Assembly: GCF_000971115.1 (NCBI RefSeq)
Contig: NZ_BBLV01000003.1
Location: forward strand, 186,001 to 250,000
DNA length: 64,000 nt
From: Demequina gelatinilytica
Lineage (GTDB): Bacteria > Actinomycetota > Actinomycetes > Actinomycetales > Demequinaceae
Reading direction: 5' to 3'
This document shows, one piece after another, positions 15,332 through 23,821 of this stretch; position 1 is the stretch's first letter, and each line of letters starts with the position of its first letter. The position numbers were made by a program, and so were the translations under genes. Below the pieces are notes generated by a model. That model had not been told where the DNA came from, made no database searches, and was given only the letters and a program-made list of their open reading frames with translations.

Positions 15332-18202
15332 GTGTCGAAGGTGACGCAGCTCTGGCTCGACGGTCGCGGAGGACCCCGCTTCCTCGCCTCTCCCACCCCC
15401 ACCCTGACCTGGGCGTCGGCGTCCGAGACGGACTGCTGGCTCCAGGCCGCCGCCGAGATCGAGCTGTCGCTCGCCGGAGCCGTCACCACGCACCTGGTCG
15501 ACGGCCGCGACTCGGCGGCCGTCGCATGGCCGTTCGCGCCGCTCACGCCGTACGCCGCGGGCGCGGTGCGGGTGCGAGTGCGGGCGGAGGGCGAGGACTG
15601 GTCCGAGTGGAGCGAGCCCATCGAGGCGCTCACCGGGCCCCTCACCGCCGACGACCTCACCGCGTCCTTCGTGACCGCATCGGCCCCCGTTGTCGACGGC
15701 GAGGACCTGGGCGCGGACCGTCCCGCGCTGCGCGTCGCCGGGGTGGTCCCCGTCCGCGCGGGGCTGGCGCGCGCCGTGCTGACGTCGACCGCGCTCGGCA
15801 TCTACGAGCCCGTGGTCAACGGCGCCGTCGCGACCGATGAGGTGCTCGCGCCCGGCTGGACCGTGTACCAGGACCGCCTGCTGTACCAGACCGTCGAGGT
15901 CACCGACCTGCTCCGCGAGGGCGAGAACGTGGTGGGCGCCGAGGTCGCCGAGGGCTGGCACCGCGAGCGGTTCGGCTTCGACGGGCACTTCGCGGTCGCG
16001 TACGAGGGCGAGACCTCGCTGCTCATGCAGCTGCGCCTCGAGTACGCGGACGGCAGCGTCGAGGCGCACGCCTCCGACGCGGGCTGGTTCGCGACGCGCA
16101 CGGGCCCGACCGTCTCGGCATCGATCTACCAGGGCGAGCGTCGCGACGAGCGCCTGGACGATGCAGGACTCGCGATCGCTGTCGATGGCGCCCCCGCCTT
16201 CGCCGACGCCGCGCCCGCGCGCATCGTCCCCCACCCCGCCGCCGCGCTCGCGCCCGCCGCTGCGCCGCCGGTGCGCCGCATCGAGACCGTCGCTCCCGTC
16301 GAGACGAGCGTGCTCGAGGACGGCACCGTCCGCCTCGACCTGGGCCAGAACCTGGTCGGTTGGCTCCGCATCCGGGCGACGGCCCCGGCCGGCACCGTGA
16401 TCACGCTCCGCCATGCCGAGGTGCTCGAGAACGGCGACCTGGGAACGCGTCCGCTGCGCCACGCCGCGGCGACCGACACCCTGGTGGTCGGCAGCTCCGG
16501 GACGCTCGACTTCGCCCCCCGCTTCACGTTCCACGGCTTCCGCTACGCCGAGGTCTCCGGGCTGCCGTCCGCGGACGCCCTGGACCTCGCCGAGGCGGTC
16601 GTGATCCACACCGACATGACCCGCACGGGCTGGTGGGAGTGCAGCGATCCGCTGCTCACCCAGCTCCACCGCAACGTCGTGTGGGGCATCCGCGGCAACT
16701 TCGTGTCGCTGCCCACGGACTGCCCGCAGCGCGACGAGCGCCTCGGGTGGACCGGCGACATCCAGGTCTTCACCCCCACCGCCGCGTACCTCTACGACTG
16801 CGGCGCGATGCTCGGCTCGTGGCTCGAGGACCTCGCGGCGGAGCAGCGTCGCTACCACGGCGTGGTGCCGATGATCGTGCCCAACCCCACCCCCGCGACG
16901 CCCGTGCTGCCCGCGGCCGCCTGGGGCGACGCCGCGACGCTGGTGCCCGACGCGCTCTACACCGCGCTCGGCGATGGCGAGGTGCTGCGCCGCCAGTACG
17001 CATCGATGACGGCCTGGGCCGAGGTGGTGCTCGACCGCGCGAACGACCAGGGCCTGTGGGCCGGCGGCTTCCAGTTCGGCGACTGGCTGGACCCGAGCGC
17101 TCCGCCGCACAACCCGTCCGCCGCGAAGGCCGACCCCGACATCGTCGCGACCGCGTACCTGTTCCGCACCCTCACGGCGTGCGAGCGCGCCGCCACCGTG
17201 CTCGGTCTCGACGAGGACCAGGCCCGGTGGGCAGCGCTCGCGGCGCGCACGCGCGCCGGCTTCCTCGCGACCTATGTGACGCCCACCGGCCGCATCCTGT
17301 CCGACGCGCACACCGTCTACGCCGCCGCGATCCAGTTCGGGCTGCTCGACGGCGACGAGCGCCGCCAGGCCGCGGGCGATCGCCTTGCCGAGCTCGTGGT
17401 GAGCCACGGCTTCCGCATCCGCACCGGGTTCGTCGGCACGCCGCTCCTGTGCGATGCGCTCTCCTCGACCGGCCACAGGGACGTCGCGCACCGCCTCATC
17501 GCCGAGACCGGCCTGCCCTCGTGGCTCTACCCCGTCACCATGGGCGCGACCACCATCTGGGAGCGCTGGGACTCGATGCTGCCCGACGGCTCGATCAACC
17601 CCGGCGAGATGACGTCCTTCAACCACTACGCGCTGGGCGCGGTGGCCGACTGGCTGCACCGCGACGTCGCCGGGCTGTCCCCGGTCGAGCCGGGCTACCG
17701 GGTGGCGCGGATCGCGCCCCGACCGGGCGGATCGCTCACGTCGGCAAGCACGTCGCACCAGAGCGCCTATGGCCGCTTCGCCGTCGCGTGGACGCTCGAG
17801 GACGGTGTCCTCACGGTCACCGCGGAGGTCCCCGCGAACGCCACCGCCGTGGTGTCCCTGCCCGGCCGCGACGAGTTCGAGGTCGGCTCCGGCGTGTTCA
17901 CCTGGACCGTCCAGACCGCCGGTGAGGCACGCGCGCCGCGGCGCATCACCATGGATACCCGCATCGCCGACCTCGCCTGGGACCCGAGCATCGCGGGCCG
18001 CATCATGGGCGTCTGGGGCCGCACGAGCTACTTCATCGGCTTCGGCTGGAACGACACGGGCCGCTGGCGCGAGGACACGACGCTGCGCACGGGCCTGCCG
18101 ATGATGACTCCTCCGCAGCTCCAGGTGCTGGGAGCGGAGCTCGACGCCATCAACGTGCAGCACGGCTTCGAGCCGTGCGGCGAGGAGCACTGGGTCCTGT
18201 AG
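15332..18202 (+). CDS. GH78 alpha-L-rhamnosidase
   Basis: A 956-residue GH78 enzyme. It has N-terminal beta-sandwich domains, an (alpha/alpha)6 catalytic barrel and a C-terminal beta domain. The catalytic region DCPQRDERLGWTGD starts at Asp463, and the second acid is Glu744 in TTIWERWDS; both are hallmarks of the family. It removes terminal rhamnose from plant glycosides or polysaccharides. No signal peptide is visible, so it probably acts inside the cell on imported oligosaccharides. The GTG at 15332 is preferred over ATG 15317 because AAGGGA lies at proper distance before it. About 85 residues follow the expected end of the last family domain and are unassigned. Confidence 0.9.
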   Translation: MSKVTQLWLDGRGGPRFLASPTPTLTWASASETDCWLQAAAEIELSLAGAVTTHLVDGRDSAAVAWPFAPLTPYAAGAVRVRVRAEGEDWSEWSEPIEALTGPLTADDLTASFVTASAPVVDGEDLGADRPALRVAGVVPVRAGLARAVLTSTALGIYEPVVNGAVATDEVLAPGWTVYQDRLLYQTVEVTDLLREGENVVGAEVAEGWHRERFGFDGHFAVAYEGETSLLMQLRLEYADGSVEAHASDAGWFATRTGPTVSASIYQGERRDERLDDAGLAIAVDGAPAFADAAPARIVPHPAAALAPAAAPPVRRIETVAPVETSVLEDGTVRLDLGQNLVGWLRIRATAPAGTVITLRHAEVLENGDLGTRPLRHAAATDTLVVGSSGTLDFAPRFTFHGFRYAEVSGLPSADALDLAEAVVIHTDMTRTGWWECSDPLLTQLHRNVVWGIRGNFVSLPTDCPQRDERLGWTGDIQVFTPTAAYLYDCGAMLGSWLEDLAAEQRRYHGVVPMIVPNPTPATPVLPAAAWGDAATLVPDALYTALGDGEVLRRQYASMTAWAEVVLDRANDQGLWAGGFQFGDWLDPSAPPHNPSAAKADPDIVATAYLFRTLTACERAATVLGLDEDQARWAALAARTRAGFLATYVTPTGRILSDAHTVYAAAIQFGLLDGDERRQAAGDRLAELVVSHGFRIRTGFVGTPLLCDALSSTGHRDVAHRLIAETGLPSWLYPVTMGATTIWERWDSMLPDGSINPGEMTSFNHYALGAVADWLHRDVAGLSPVEPGYRVARIAPRPGGSLTSASTSHQSAYGRFAVAWTLEDGVLTVTAEVPANATAVVSLPGRDEFEVGSGVFTWTVQTAGEARAPRRITMDTRIADLAWDPSIAGRIMGVWGRTSYFIGFGWNDTGRWREDTTLRTGLPMMTPPQLQVLGAELDAINVQHGFEPCGEEHWVL

Positions 18203-18234
18203 GCGGCTGTCAACGTGGTATTCACGCGGAGATC

Positions 18235-19035
18235 CACCGACATCCGCGTGTGCACCACGACTGCCAGCGGATGCACACCTTGAGCGCAGGTCCACGACCG
18301 CGGCCTGCAGCCGAACGAGCCGGCCCGACGTCGCGCCCAAGGCAGCGAGCGAGGCCTCGATGCCGACGACGGCCCCATTTGTGCCATAGGTGATCTGGGC
18401 GACACAGGAGGCAAGCTCCGCATCCCTTGCCGCAGCCTCGCCCCCACGCCGCTGCATCTCCGGGGTCGTGGCAGTCTGCTCCTCGACCGCCGACGCGATC
18501 GATGCCTGGAAGGCATTGACGCGGCCGACGATCTGGCCAATCGCCTCAATGGCGCCGCCCGTATCGCGCTGGGTCGCGGCGACCCGGCGTGCGACCTCTC
18601 CAACTGCCCGAGCCACCTTCGGTGCCAGGTCCTTGACCTCTGAGGCCACCACGGCGAAGCCTCTGTCGCGTCGCCTGCCCGCGCCGCCTCGATCGGCGCG
18701 TTCAACGCGAGCAGATTCGTCTGCGCCGCGATCGACGAAGTCACCTTCATGACGTCGCCGAACTCCTGCGACGAGACCGCGACCTGCGCCACCCTGGTGT
18801 TGGTAGCTTCGGCCACTACCGTCGCACTGAAAGCCACGCGCACGGTCTCGTTCGCACGGTGGGCTATCTCGCGGATCGAGGACGCCATCTGGTCCGCACC
18901 AGATACCACCGACTGAACAGACCGGTTGACATCGTCCTCCGCAACGGTGACCGCACCCGTGGTGTCCACGTCACTGCGGAGCGCGTCCGCCGCGAACCCG
19001 GACCCACGGATCATCGTGCCCGTGATCGCGGCGAT
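18235..19035 (-). pseudogene. methyl-accepting chemotaxis protein remnant, frameshifted and truncated
   Basis: The minus strand encodes the cytoplasmic signalling hairpin of a chemoreceptor in two frames. The first part (to about 18668) reads through SSIAAQTNLLALNAPIEAARAGDA. The remainder (from about 18668) reads RGFAVVASEVKDLAPKVARA and continues to the region of 18240. A single missing base near 18668 separates the frames. The ligand-binding, membrane and HAMP regions are absent upstream, and no proper stop follows before the convergent rhamnosidase. The highly conserved core still reads well, so decay looks recent. Confidence 0.8.
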
Positions 19036-19062
19036 GGGGTCTGCACCGTAGTTGATTGACGT

Positions 19063-19084
19063 CAACCAACGCTGGGGCAGTCCC
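19063..19084. repeat. 22-bp direct repeat, left copy
   Basis: It begins CAACCAACGCTGG and ends GGCAGTCCC, and is identical to 21363-21384. It sits just beyond the point where chemoreceptor homology ends, so it may mark a recombination junction. An ACGCATC heptamer follows each copy within about 13 bases. Confidence 0.85.
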
Positions 19085-19244
19085 CCCATCCACGCATCGC
19101 ACCTGTGCTTTCCGGTGGCCGCACACCGGGGGCTGTTGGAGTGCCGAGGCGACTGCTTGGTCAGGGCGCACTTGGGTCCCTGCGGATGGCCTACCCTCCG
19201 TACCGCCGGAACGGACGGCTCAAACGAGGAGATGAGGGACAGTC

Positions 19245-19670
19245 GTGAACGACGATGTCATGTGGTTGGCGAACCGGGCGCTCGACGAGTGGGGCGACAG
19301 ATGCGCCGACGCGGTCAAGCGTGCGCAAGCAGACGTGAACGATGACGGCGGGACGTGGGACTACCTCGGCATTGAAGTCGACCACTGGTTCCGCTACCGA
19401 AGCATCGGGACTGACCCTCCGCTCAAGCACTGCATCGGTGGTCCAGCGGGGATCTCCGCCGATGTGGATGCGGCGCTGCGGCTGGAGTGGTTCGTCTTCG
19501 ACGAGTACCACCGCACCGACGGCCCCGCGATCATCGAGTGGAACGCCGACGGTGAGGTGGTACTCGAGGAATGGTGGATTCGCGGGGAACGAGTCTCCAC
19601 CGCCAGTCACGAGACCACCAGCGACGAAAGCGAGTACGCAGGCGAGCACAAGGGCCCGACAGCATCGTGA
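19245..19670 (+). CDS. hypothetical protein with HRTDGPA repeat-like motif
   Basis: A 141-residue acidic protein, GTG start behind a GAGGAGATGAGGGA ribosome site. The only recognisable piece is EYHRTDGPAIIEWNADGEVV, which resembles the short beta repeats (HR.DGPA...W..DG) found in phage and eukaryotic-virus proteins; here it is single. The N-terminal half is rich in Trp, Asp and Arg. No function can be assigned. It lies inside the segment between the two 22-bp repeats. Confidence 0.6.
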   Translation: MNDDVMWLANRALDEWGDRCADAVKRAQADVNDDGGTWDYLGIEVDHWFRYRSIGTDPPLKHCIGGPAGISADVDAALRLEWFVFDEYHRTDGPAIIEWNADGEVVLEEWWIRGERVSTASHETTSDESEYAGEHKGPTAS

Positions 19671-19994
19671 TGCTCGCGGATCGCCTCACCACGGCCGGGC
19701 ATACCGCTCCCTCACGTCATCCAACTGTTCCATCGCACCGTTCGGCGCAGTAGCTGTGCATCGCCCCGCGCCTCCCTTTGACACACGGGTCCCACGTCCG
19801 GCGCTGCGCGATCTCCGCCAGTAGCCTGCATAGAACGGGCCTTCGGACGGGGCCCGAGTCGAGTTTCCCCGGCCCTACGCACCGGGGAAGCGTGAGGGAC
19901 CAAAGTGCTCAGCGCTACGTGCGGACCCACTGTGATCGCCGTACGCGATCGGGGCGTAGGACCGACCGCGTGTGACGCACACTGGAGAGCACCC
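19671..19994. other. non-coding stretch of 324 bases
   Basis: No convincing gene on either strand. An 8-bp hairpin, TTCCCCGG at 19865-19872 with CCGGGGAA at 19882-19889, is the only clear structure. It may end transcription of the preceding gene or belong to the leader of the next one. Confidence 0.4.
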
Positions 19995-21293
19995 ATGCCG
20001 TTCCCGTCCAACTTCGGCTCCAGCGCCGACGACTCCTACGACTTTGCACGCCACACCGGGATCCCCGAAGCGACCACTGGCTGGCACACCAACAACCCCG
20101 ATCGGCGCAAGACGCCCGCCAGGTACGAGGCGCACGTCACGGCTGTAGTGCCCACGGCAAGCCCGTCGACGTCGGCCCTGGCAACCACCTCACGCTTCCC
20201 CCTCACCCCGGTCCACCGATGGGTGGCTGCTCGCTTCGGCTCGGCAGTTGACTTCCACGCGTGGATGATCCCGACCGCGAACCCGGATCTGCAAGCGTTC
20301 CATCTTGCGCTGCACTGTTCCTCGGGCGCTGAGCGCGATCTGCGCGCCTCAGGCGACCACCGCGTCGCCCGTCTCGTCAACGCCGCTCTCGAAGACCTCG
20401 ATGTCCTGGCCATCATGGTGTCGCGCGCCGTCACGCAGCACCCCGATCATGGGATCACCGACCAGCTCGTCGACCGCATCGGCACCATCGAGAGCGTCAC
20501 AGCGGAGTCGATCCTCACGGAGGTGTCGGCCCGAGTCGACGAGGGCTCGCCAGACCGCGAGTGGGTCGCCAAGGTGTGCGCCGGGGCGATAGTGCCGAGG
20601 TTCGAGCGTGTGAGGCGTCTCGCCGACATGACCGAACGCATCGAGGTCGGCGACCTGCTGCCAGCGCTCGCTCCCGACCGTGCGAACCTGGAGGCGGCGC
20701 TCGCGGAAGCCGCTGCCACCGCCGTCGCCCGAGAGCTGATGAGGGCCGGCGAGTGGGACACCGCAATGCCTGGAGCGACTGAACAGATGGCCTATGCCAC
20801 GCACATGGCCGCCTCAGAAGTGGTGAGACACACCCGGTCCGATATCAGCTTTCAAGGTCTCGCACGCGCGTTCCACTTCGCCGAACTCAACGTGTGCGGC
20901 CGCTGCTACTGGTGCATCCTCAACGAACAGCCCGCAGGCCCGCTGACGCCGGAGACCGAGGCGCGCGTCCTTGATGAGATCTACGCCCGTAACCTCGACG
21001 ATCACGGCTCGCCCGAGGAGATCACCTACTCCAACGGGCGATTCGACACCGGCGGCCGCGCATACTGCACCACGCTCGCCTTCAAGTCCCTCGACCAGAT
21101 TTGCCAAGAACCTGAGAGTGGATTCGCAACCCGCGGTGCGCGCATCACAAGCGCAATCGCGTCAGCGGTGGCAGCCGGCCGTCTCACCTACAACGATCTC
21201 ATTCACGCCGAACCGCTGTTCGAAGACCTCGAGCACGACGCCCTGCTCGCACACCGCAACGCTCAGAAGTCCCGCCACGTCCGTGGCGGATGA
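19995..21293 (+). CDS. hypothetical protein of 432 residues
   Basis: Start ATG is chosen for the GGAGAG site upstream; an earlier in-frame start at 19905 has none. The protein is mostly alpha-helical and has no signal peptide or membrane segment. A small cysteine cluster, NVCGRCYWC near residue 305, could bind metal. I do not recognise the family. Codon use is typical coding sequence, and it lies between the 22-bp repeats, so it may be cargo of a small mobile segment. A CGCCAC/GTGGCG hairpin covers its last codons. Confidence 0.6.
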   Translation: MPFPSNFGSSADDSYDFARHTGIPEATTGWHTNNPDRRKTPARYEAHVTAVVPTASPSTSALATTSRFPLTPVHRWVAARFGSAVDFHAWMIPTANPDLQAFHLALHCSSGAERDLRASGDHRVARLVNAALEDLDVLAIMVSRAVTQHPDHGITDQLVDRIGTIESVTAESILTEVSARVDEGSPDREWVAKVCAGAIVPRFERVRRLADMTERIEVGDLLPALAPDRANLEAALAEAAATAVARELMRAGEWDTAMPGATEQMAYATHMAASEVVRHTRSDISFQGLARAFHFAELNVCGRCYWCILNEQPAGPLTPETEARVLDEIYARNLDDHGSPEEITYSNGRFDTGGRAYCTTLAFKSLDQICQEPESGFATRGARITSAIASAVAAGRLTYNDLIHAEPLFEDLEHDALLAHRNAQKSRHVRGG

Positions 21294-21594
21294 CCCCACG
21301 GCGCGACCACACGAGGCAATCCGCCGCCGCTACAGGAGGGGCTACCCAAGTACTGGTGGCGGCAACCAACGCTGGGGCAGTCCCGCGCGCACGCATCATG
21401 CCGCCGGCAAGGTGTTCGACCCACGCGACGATCCGCCCTGTGTCCGTCTCGAGGACCGCAGTGCGACCGCCACGGTCAGCGGCGTGGAAGGTGAACTGGG
21501 GATCTCTCATCTACCCATCGTCCCGTCGGACGCCGAGTGTCGGTGTCAGACCCCGCCTTTACCGTGGCTCTGACCAGGCGATATGGAGGCGGAC
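21294..21594. other. stretch of 301 bases holding the right 22-bp repeat
   Basis: Apart from the repeat at 21363-21384 nothing is firmly supported. A minus-strand reading from 21510 starts with a plausible peptide (MRDPQFTFHAADRGG) but has no clear ribosome site and decays into low-complexity Arg-rich sequence, so it is not called. Confidence 0.4.
21363..21384. repeat. 22-bp direct repeat, right copy
   Basis: Exact match to 19063-19084. The two copies bracket a 2.3-kb segment carrying two genes of unknown function. Confidence 0.85.
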
Positions 21595-22365
21595 ATGCGT
21601 GTCGCACTGCTCGGGGATACCCACGGCAACGAACTGTGGCTGTATGAGGCTACGAACGTCTTCGCGGGCGCGGGTCTCACGACGATCATCCAGGTCGGCG
21701 ATCTCGGGGTGATGATCGGCGCGGCTGGCCGCGACATGTGGGACCGCGTCGACGAGCGCCTCGCTCGCAACGGCCAGACGATGCTCGTCGCTCCCGGCAA
21801 TCATGAGAACTACGACGTGATCGATGAGCTCGAGGCGAACGCCGACGGCTGGCTGGTGCTCCGGGAGCGCATCCTGCTTGCGCCGCGCGGCCACCGCACC
21901 GTGATGGGCGGCAGGTCGTTCGTGTGGCTGGGTGGTGCCGCCTCAGTTGATCGGCGTTGGAGGCGTAAGGCTGCGCCTGTGCGCGGCAAGACGTGGTGGG
22001 AGCAGGAGGTACTCACGGACGCCGACGTTGCAGCGGTCGTTGCCGACGGCCACGCGGACATCATGGTCGCTCACGATGCGCCCCACGGTGTCCCGACGAT
22101 CGAAGAGAACATGCGTCGCACCCGTGCCGCCTTCGCGCCGGAGGATCTCATGTACGCCCACTATTCGCGGTCGGCGTTCACGACGGCATTCGAGGCGGTG
22201 AAGCCCGACGTGTTGCTTCATGGGCACTTTCATTTCCCCGTCGACGAGCCCGTGGATTTCGACGGCTTCGAGACCAGAGTGTTCGGACTGTCCAAGGACG
22301 GAGATCCCTACTCCTTGGGTGTGCTGGATCTGTCCTCCGAGCCGCTGCGGCCCGACTTCCTGTGA
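21595..22365 (+). CDS. metallophosphoesterase
   Basis: A 256-residue calcineurin-type phosphoesterase. Metal ligands appear in the standard order: GDTHGN at residues 7-12, GDLG, GNHE, then two later histidines (AHDAPHG and HGHFH). Such enzymes hydrolyse phosphomonoesters, phosphodiesters or nucleotides with a two-metal centre. An ATG four codons upstream exists, but GGAGG lies between them and fixes the start at 21595. No partner gene indicates the substrate. Confidence 0.88.
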   Translation: MRVALLGDTHGNELWLYEATNVFAGAGLTTIIQVGDLGVMIGAAGRDMWDRVDERLARNGQTMLVAPGNHENYDVIDELEANADGWLVLRERILLAPRGHRTVMGGRSFVWLGGAASVDRRWRRKAAPVRGKTWWEQEVLTDADVAAVVADGHADIMVAHDAPHGVPTIEENMRRTRAAFAPEDLMYAHYSRSAFTTAFEAVKPDVLLHGHFHFPVDEPVDFDGFETRVFGLSKDGDPYSLGVLDLSSEPLRPDFL

Positions 22366-22396
22366 TGCCTGCCGCACCGGTCGATACGATAACGCC

Positions 22397-22759
22397 GTGA
22401 TATTCACCGTGGAGGCCAGGCCGCTGCCGGGAGGTCAGTGGCTGCTGAGCGTGCTCGAGGTGCCGTCGGTGACGCTCGTGGTCGACGATATCGAGGCGTC
22501 TGCGCAGCGGGTGCGCGCCGAGATCGGCGGAACGCTGGTTCTCGATGTCGATGATGATGAGATGCGGTTTCTCGCGAATGCCGACGCACCCGACGAAGCC
22601 CCCACTATGACGCCGCTGTCACCGTTCGGACAGAGGTGGCGCAGCTCCGAGGATGAGAACGACCAGCCCCACCGCATCACCGGGCGCCGCATGCTTGAGA
22701 TCACCGACGATCCACCCATGAGGCCCACTGCAGTACCGGACATTCCCCAAGTCGCATAG
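22397..22759 (+). CDS. small hypothetical protein, HicB-like N-terminus possible
   Basis: A 120-residue protein starting at GTG. The N-terminal half (VIFTVEARPLPGGQWLLSVL, then VVDDIEASAQRVRAEI) has the strand-strand-helix pattern of HicB-type proteins, but no HicA toxin gene is adjacent, so an antitoxin role is not claimed. A TACGAT hexamer at 22384-22389 sits 8 bases before the GTG with no ribosome site between, which suggests a leaderless transcript. The C-terminal half is charged and probably disordered. Confidence 0.55.
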   Translation: MIFTVEARPLPGGQWLLSVLEVPSVTLVVDDIEASAQRVRAEIGGTLVLDVDDDEMRFLANADAPDEAPTMTPLSPFGQRWRSSEDENDQPHRITGRRMLEITDDPPMRPTAVPDIPQVA

Positions 22760-22985
22760 CCCCGAAGCCCGCCTCGAGCGGGCCGCGAAGCATGCGGGCA
22801 ATCGCCCGCGGGGTCTAAATCGCGCGCCGCTCGACGGATCATCAGGCGCCTGGGCCCATCAATGCGTCCGATATGCGCGGCCCGAGAGGTCTGAAGCGGC
22901 CCACGCCTCACCAAACTGCCCGTTTGTGGCGCGTCGGAAGAGAACCGAGTGCATGAACACCCGAATACCGAGTGCACGCCGCGCG

Positions 22986-23059
22986 TGGGCCAGGCGGGGC
23001 TCGAACCCGCGACCGATGGATTATGAGTCCACTGCTCTAACCGGCTGAGCTACTGGCCC
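22986..23059 (-). tRNA. tRNA with CAT anticodon (elongator Met or Ile2)
   Basis: A 74-nt cloverleaf on the minus strand. The acceptor GGGCCAG pairs with CTGGCCC, the discriminator is A, the anticodon loop is CTCATAA and the T-arm is CGCGGGTTCGAGCCCCGC. The first acceptor pair is a normal G-C, so it is not the initiator. Elongator methionine and lysidine-modified isoleucine-2 tRNAs both carry CAT, and I cannot separate them by eye. Confidence 0.93.
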
Positions 23060-23206
23060 GAGGCCTCGGGGAGGCCGCCCGACAGTCTAGCGACGCGCCG
23101 GGCCGGCACCCGCGCTCCCTGCATGCCGGGAATGACTCGGCCGCCGATCGACTTGCACCTGGGGTGACCGCGACCGCGGTCGACGACGATTCGACGAGGA
23201 GGAGTC

Positions 23207-23407
23207 ATGAGCATGTCCGACCGTGCGAGCAACGCTGCCGAGGACCTCAAGGGCAAGGCCAAGGAGGGCGCCGGCAAGGCGACCGGCGACGAGCAGCTGG
23301 AGGCCGAGGGCAAGATGGACCAGCTCAAGGCCGGGGCCAAGGACAAGGTCGAGGACGCGAAGGACGCCGTCGCCGCCAAGTTCAACGAGGCCACCGACAA
23401 GGACTGA
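23207..23407 (+). CDS. CsbD-family stress protein
   Basis: A 66-residue, highly charged, helical protein of the CsbD type. The typical opening (ASNAAEDLKGKAKEGAGKATGD) and the family spacing of KGKAKE and KMDQLKAGAKDK are present. CsbD proteins are induced in stress or stationary phase; their molecular role is not known. The start is set by a GAGGAGGAG ribosome site. Confidence 0.88.
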   Translation: MSMSDRASNAAEDLKGKAKEGAGKATGDEQLEAEGKMDQLKAGAKDKVEDAKDAVAAKFNEATDKD

Positions 23408-23484
23408 CAGGCGAAGAAAGGCGACTCTCGACCCCCGGATTGGTCATCAGAGCCCTCCGGGATCCGGTAGAGTATTCCTCGCCT

Positions 23485-23557
23485 TCCTCCGTAGCTCAAT
23501 TGGCAGAGCAGCCGACTGTTAATCGGCAGGTTGCTGGTTCGAGTCCAGCCGGGGGAG
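23485..23557 (+). tRNA. tRNA-Asn (GTT), 3' half probably supplied by the prophage
   Basis: A 73-nt cloverleaf with acceptor TCCTCCG paired to CGGGGGA, anticodon GTT and a T-stem GCTGG/CCAGC. From the anticodon rightwards it coincides with attL, so the gene is rebuilt by the integrated phage. A TAGAGT hexamer at 23468-23473 is a plausible -10. The intact tRNA would be read into the antisense strand of the repressor gene, because its original terminator is now 36 kb away at 59486. Confidence 0.96.
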
Positions 23558-23821
23558 CTTCTTGATCGAGGCCCCTGCCTTGGCCGCCACCGGCGGCTGG
23601 GTGGGGGCCTCTGTCGTTCCCCACTGCAACCAGTACGCGGGCACGCCCGTGACCTCGGCCCACGCGCGGCGCGCGAGCGGCTTTGGCGTAGAGCGCCCCT
23701 TCTCGTAGCGGATCACTGTGCCCGGCGCGATGCCGATGCGCTCGGCAATCTCTCGGACTTCGAGCCCGGCCTCCTCGCGCGCGATACGCATCCGGTGACC
23801 TTCGTGAATCGTGGGGATCAT
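23519..23821 (-). CDS. prophage immunity repressor (XRE helix-turn-helix), lysogen-specific short form
   Basis: A 100-residue protein. Residues 10-35 form an XRE/Cro-type helix-turn-helix (RIAREEAGLEVREIAERIGI, then APGTVIRYEKG). It begins at a strong GGGAGGAGGG ribosome site and is divergent from the excisionase-like gene, as expected of a lysogeny repressor. Its last 12 residues (LPRLDSNQQPAD) are encoded antisense to the tRNA-Asn T-arm, inside the attachment core, and its TAA stop (23519-23521) uses a host-side base. In the reconstructed attP the stop becomes TAC and the frame continues 36 codons to 59332. The lysogen form (100 aa) and predicted virion form (136 aa) therefore differ by a C-terminal tail ending in AA. 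Confidence 0.85.
   Translation of the reverse strand: MIPTIHEGHRMRIAREEAGLEVREIAERIGIAPGTVIRYEKGRSTPKPLARRAWAEVTGVPAYWLQWGTTEAPTQPPVAAKAGASIKKLPRLDSNQQPAD
23520..23558. other. attL, left prophage attachment core (39 bp)
   Basis: The 39-bp segment covering the 3' half of tRNA-Asn matches 59441-59479 at 37 of 39 positions. The differences are G23533/A59454 and C23549/T59470, which pair with one another in the T-stem. Identity left of the first mismatch is 13 bases (23520-23532), the likeliest crossover zone, in the anticodon-stem side as usual for tRNA-targeting tyrosine integrases. Confidence 0.93.

Noticed and set aside
14378-18652. A 1424-codon minus-strand open frame opposite the rhamnosidase and TetR genes
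   Set aside because: It is antisense to clear genes and open only because of high GC. Only its first part, the chemoreceptor remnant, is meaningful.
22397-22759. HicAB toxin-antitoxin system
   Set aside because: Only a HicB-like N-terminal pattern is present; no HicA-sized gene lies on either side.
23485-23557. tRNA-Asn as a broken gene after integration
   Set aside because: All stems pair after integration, because the phage core restores the 3' half including the T-stem.
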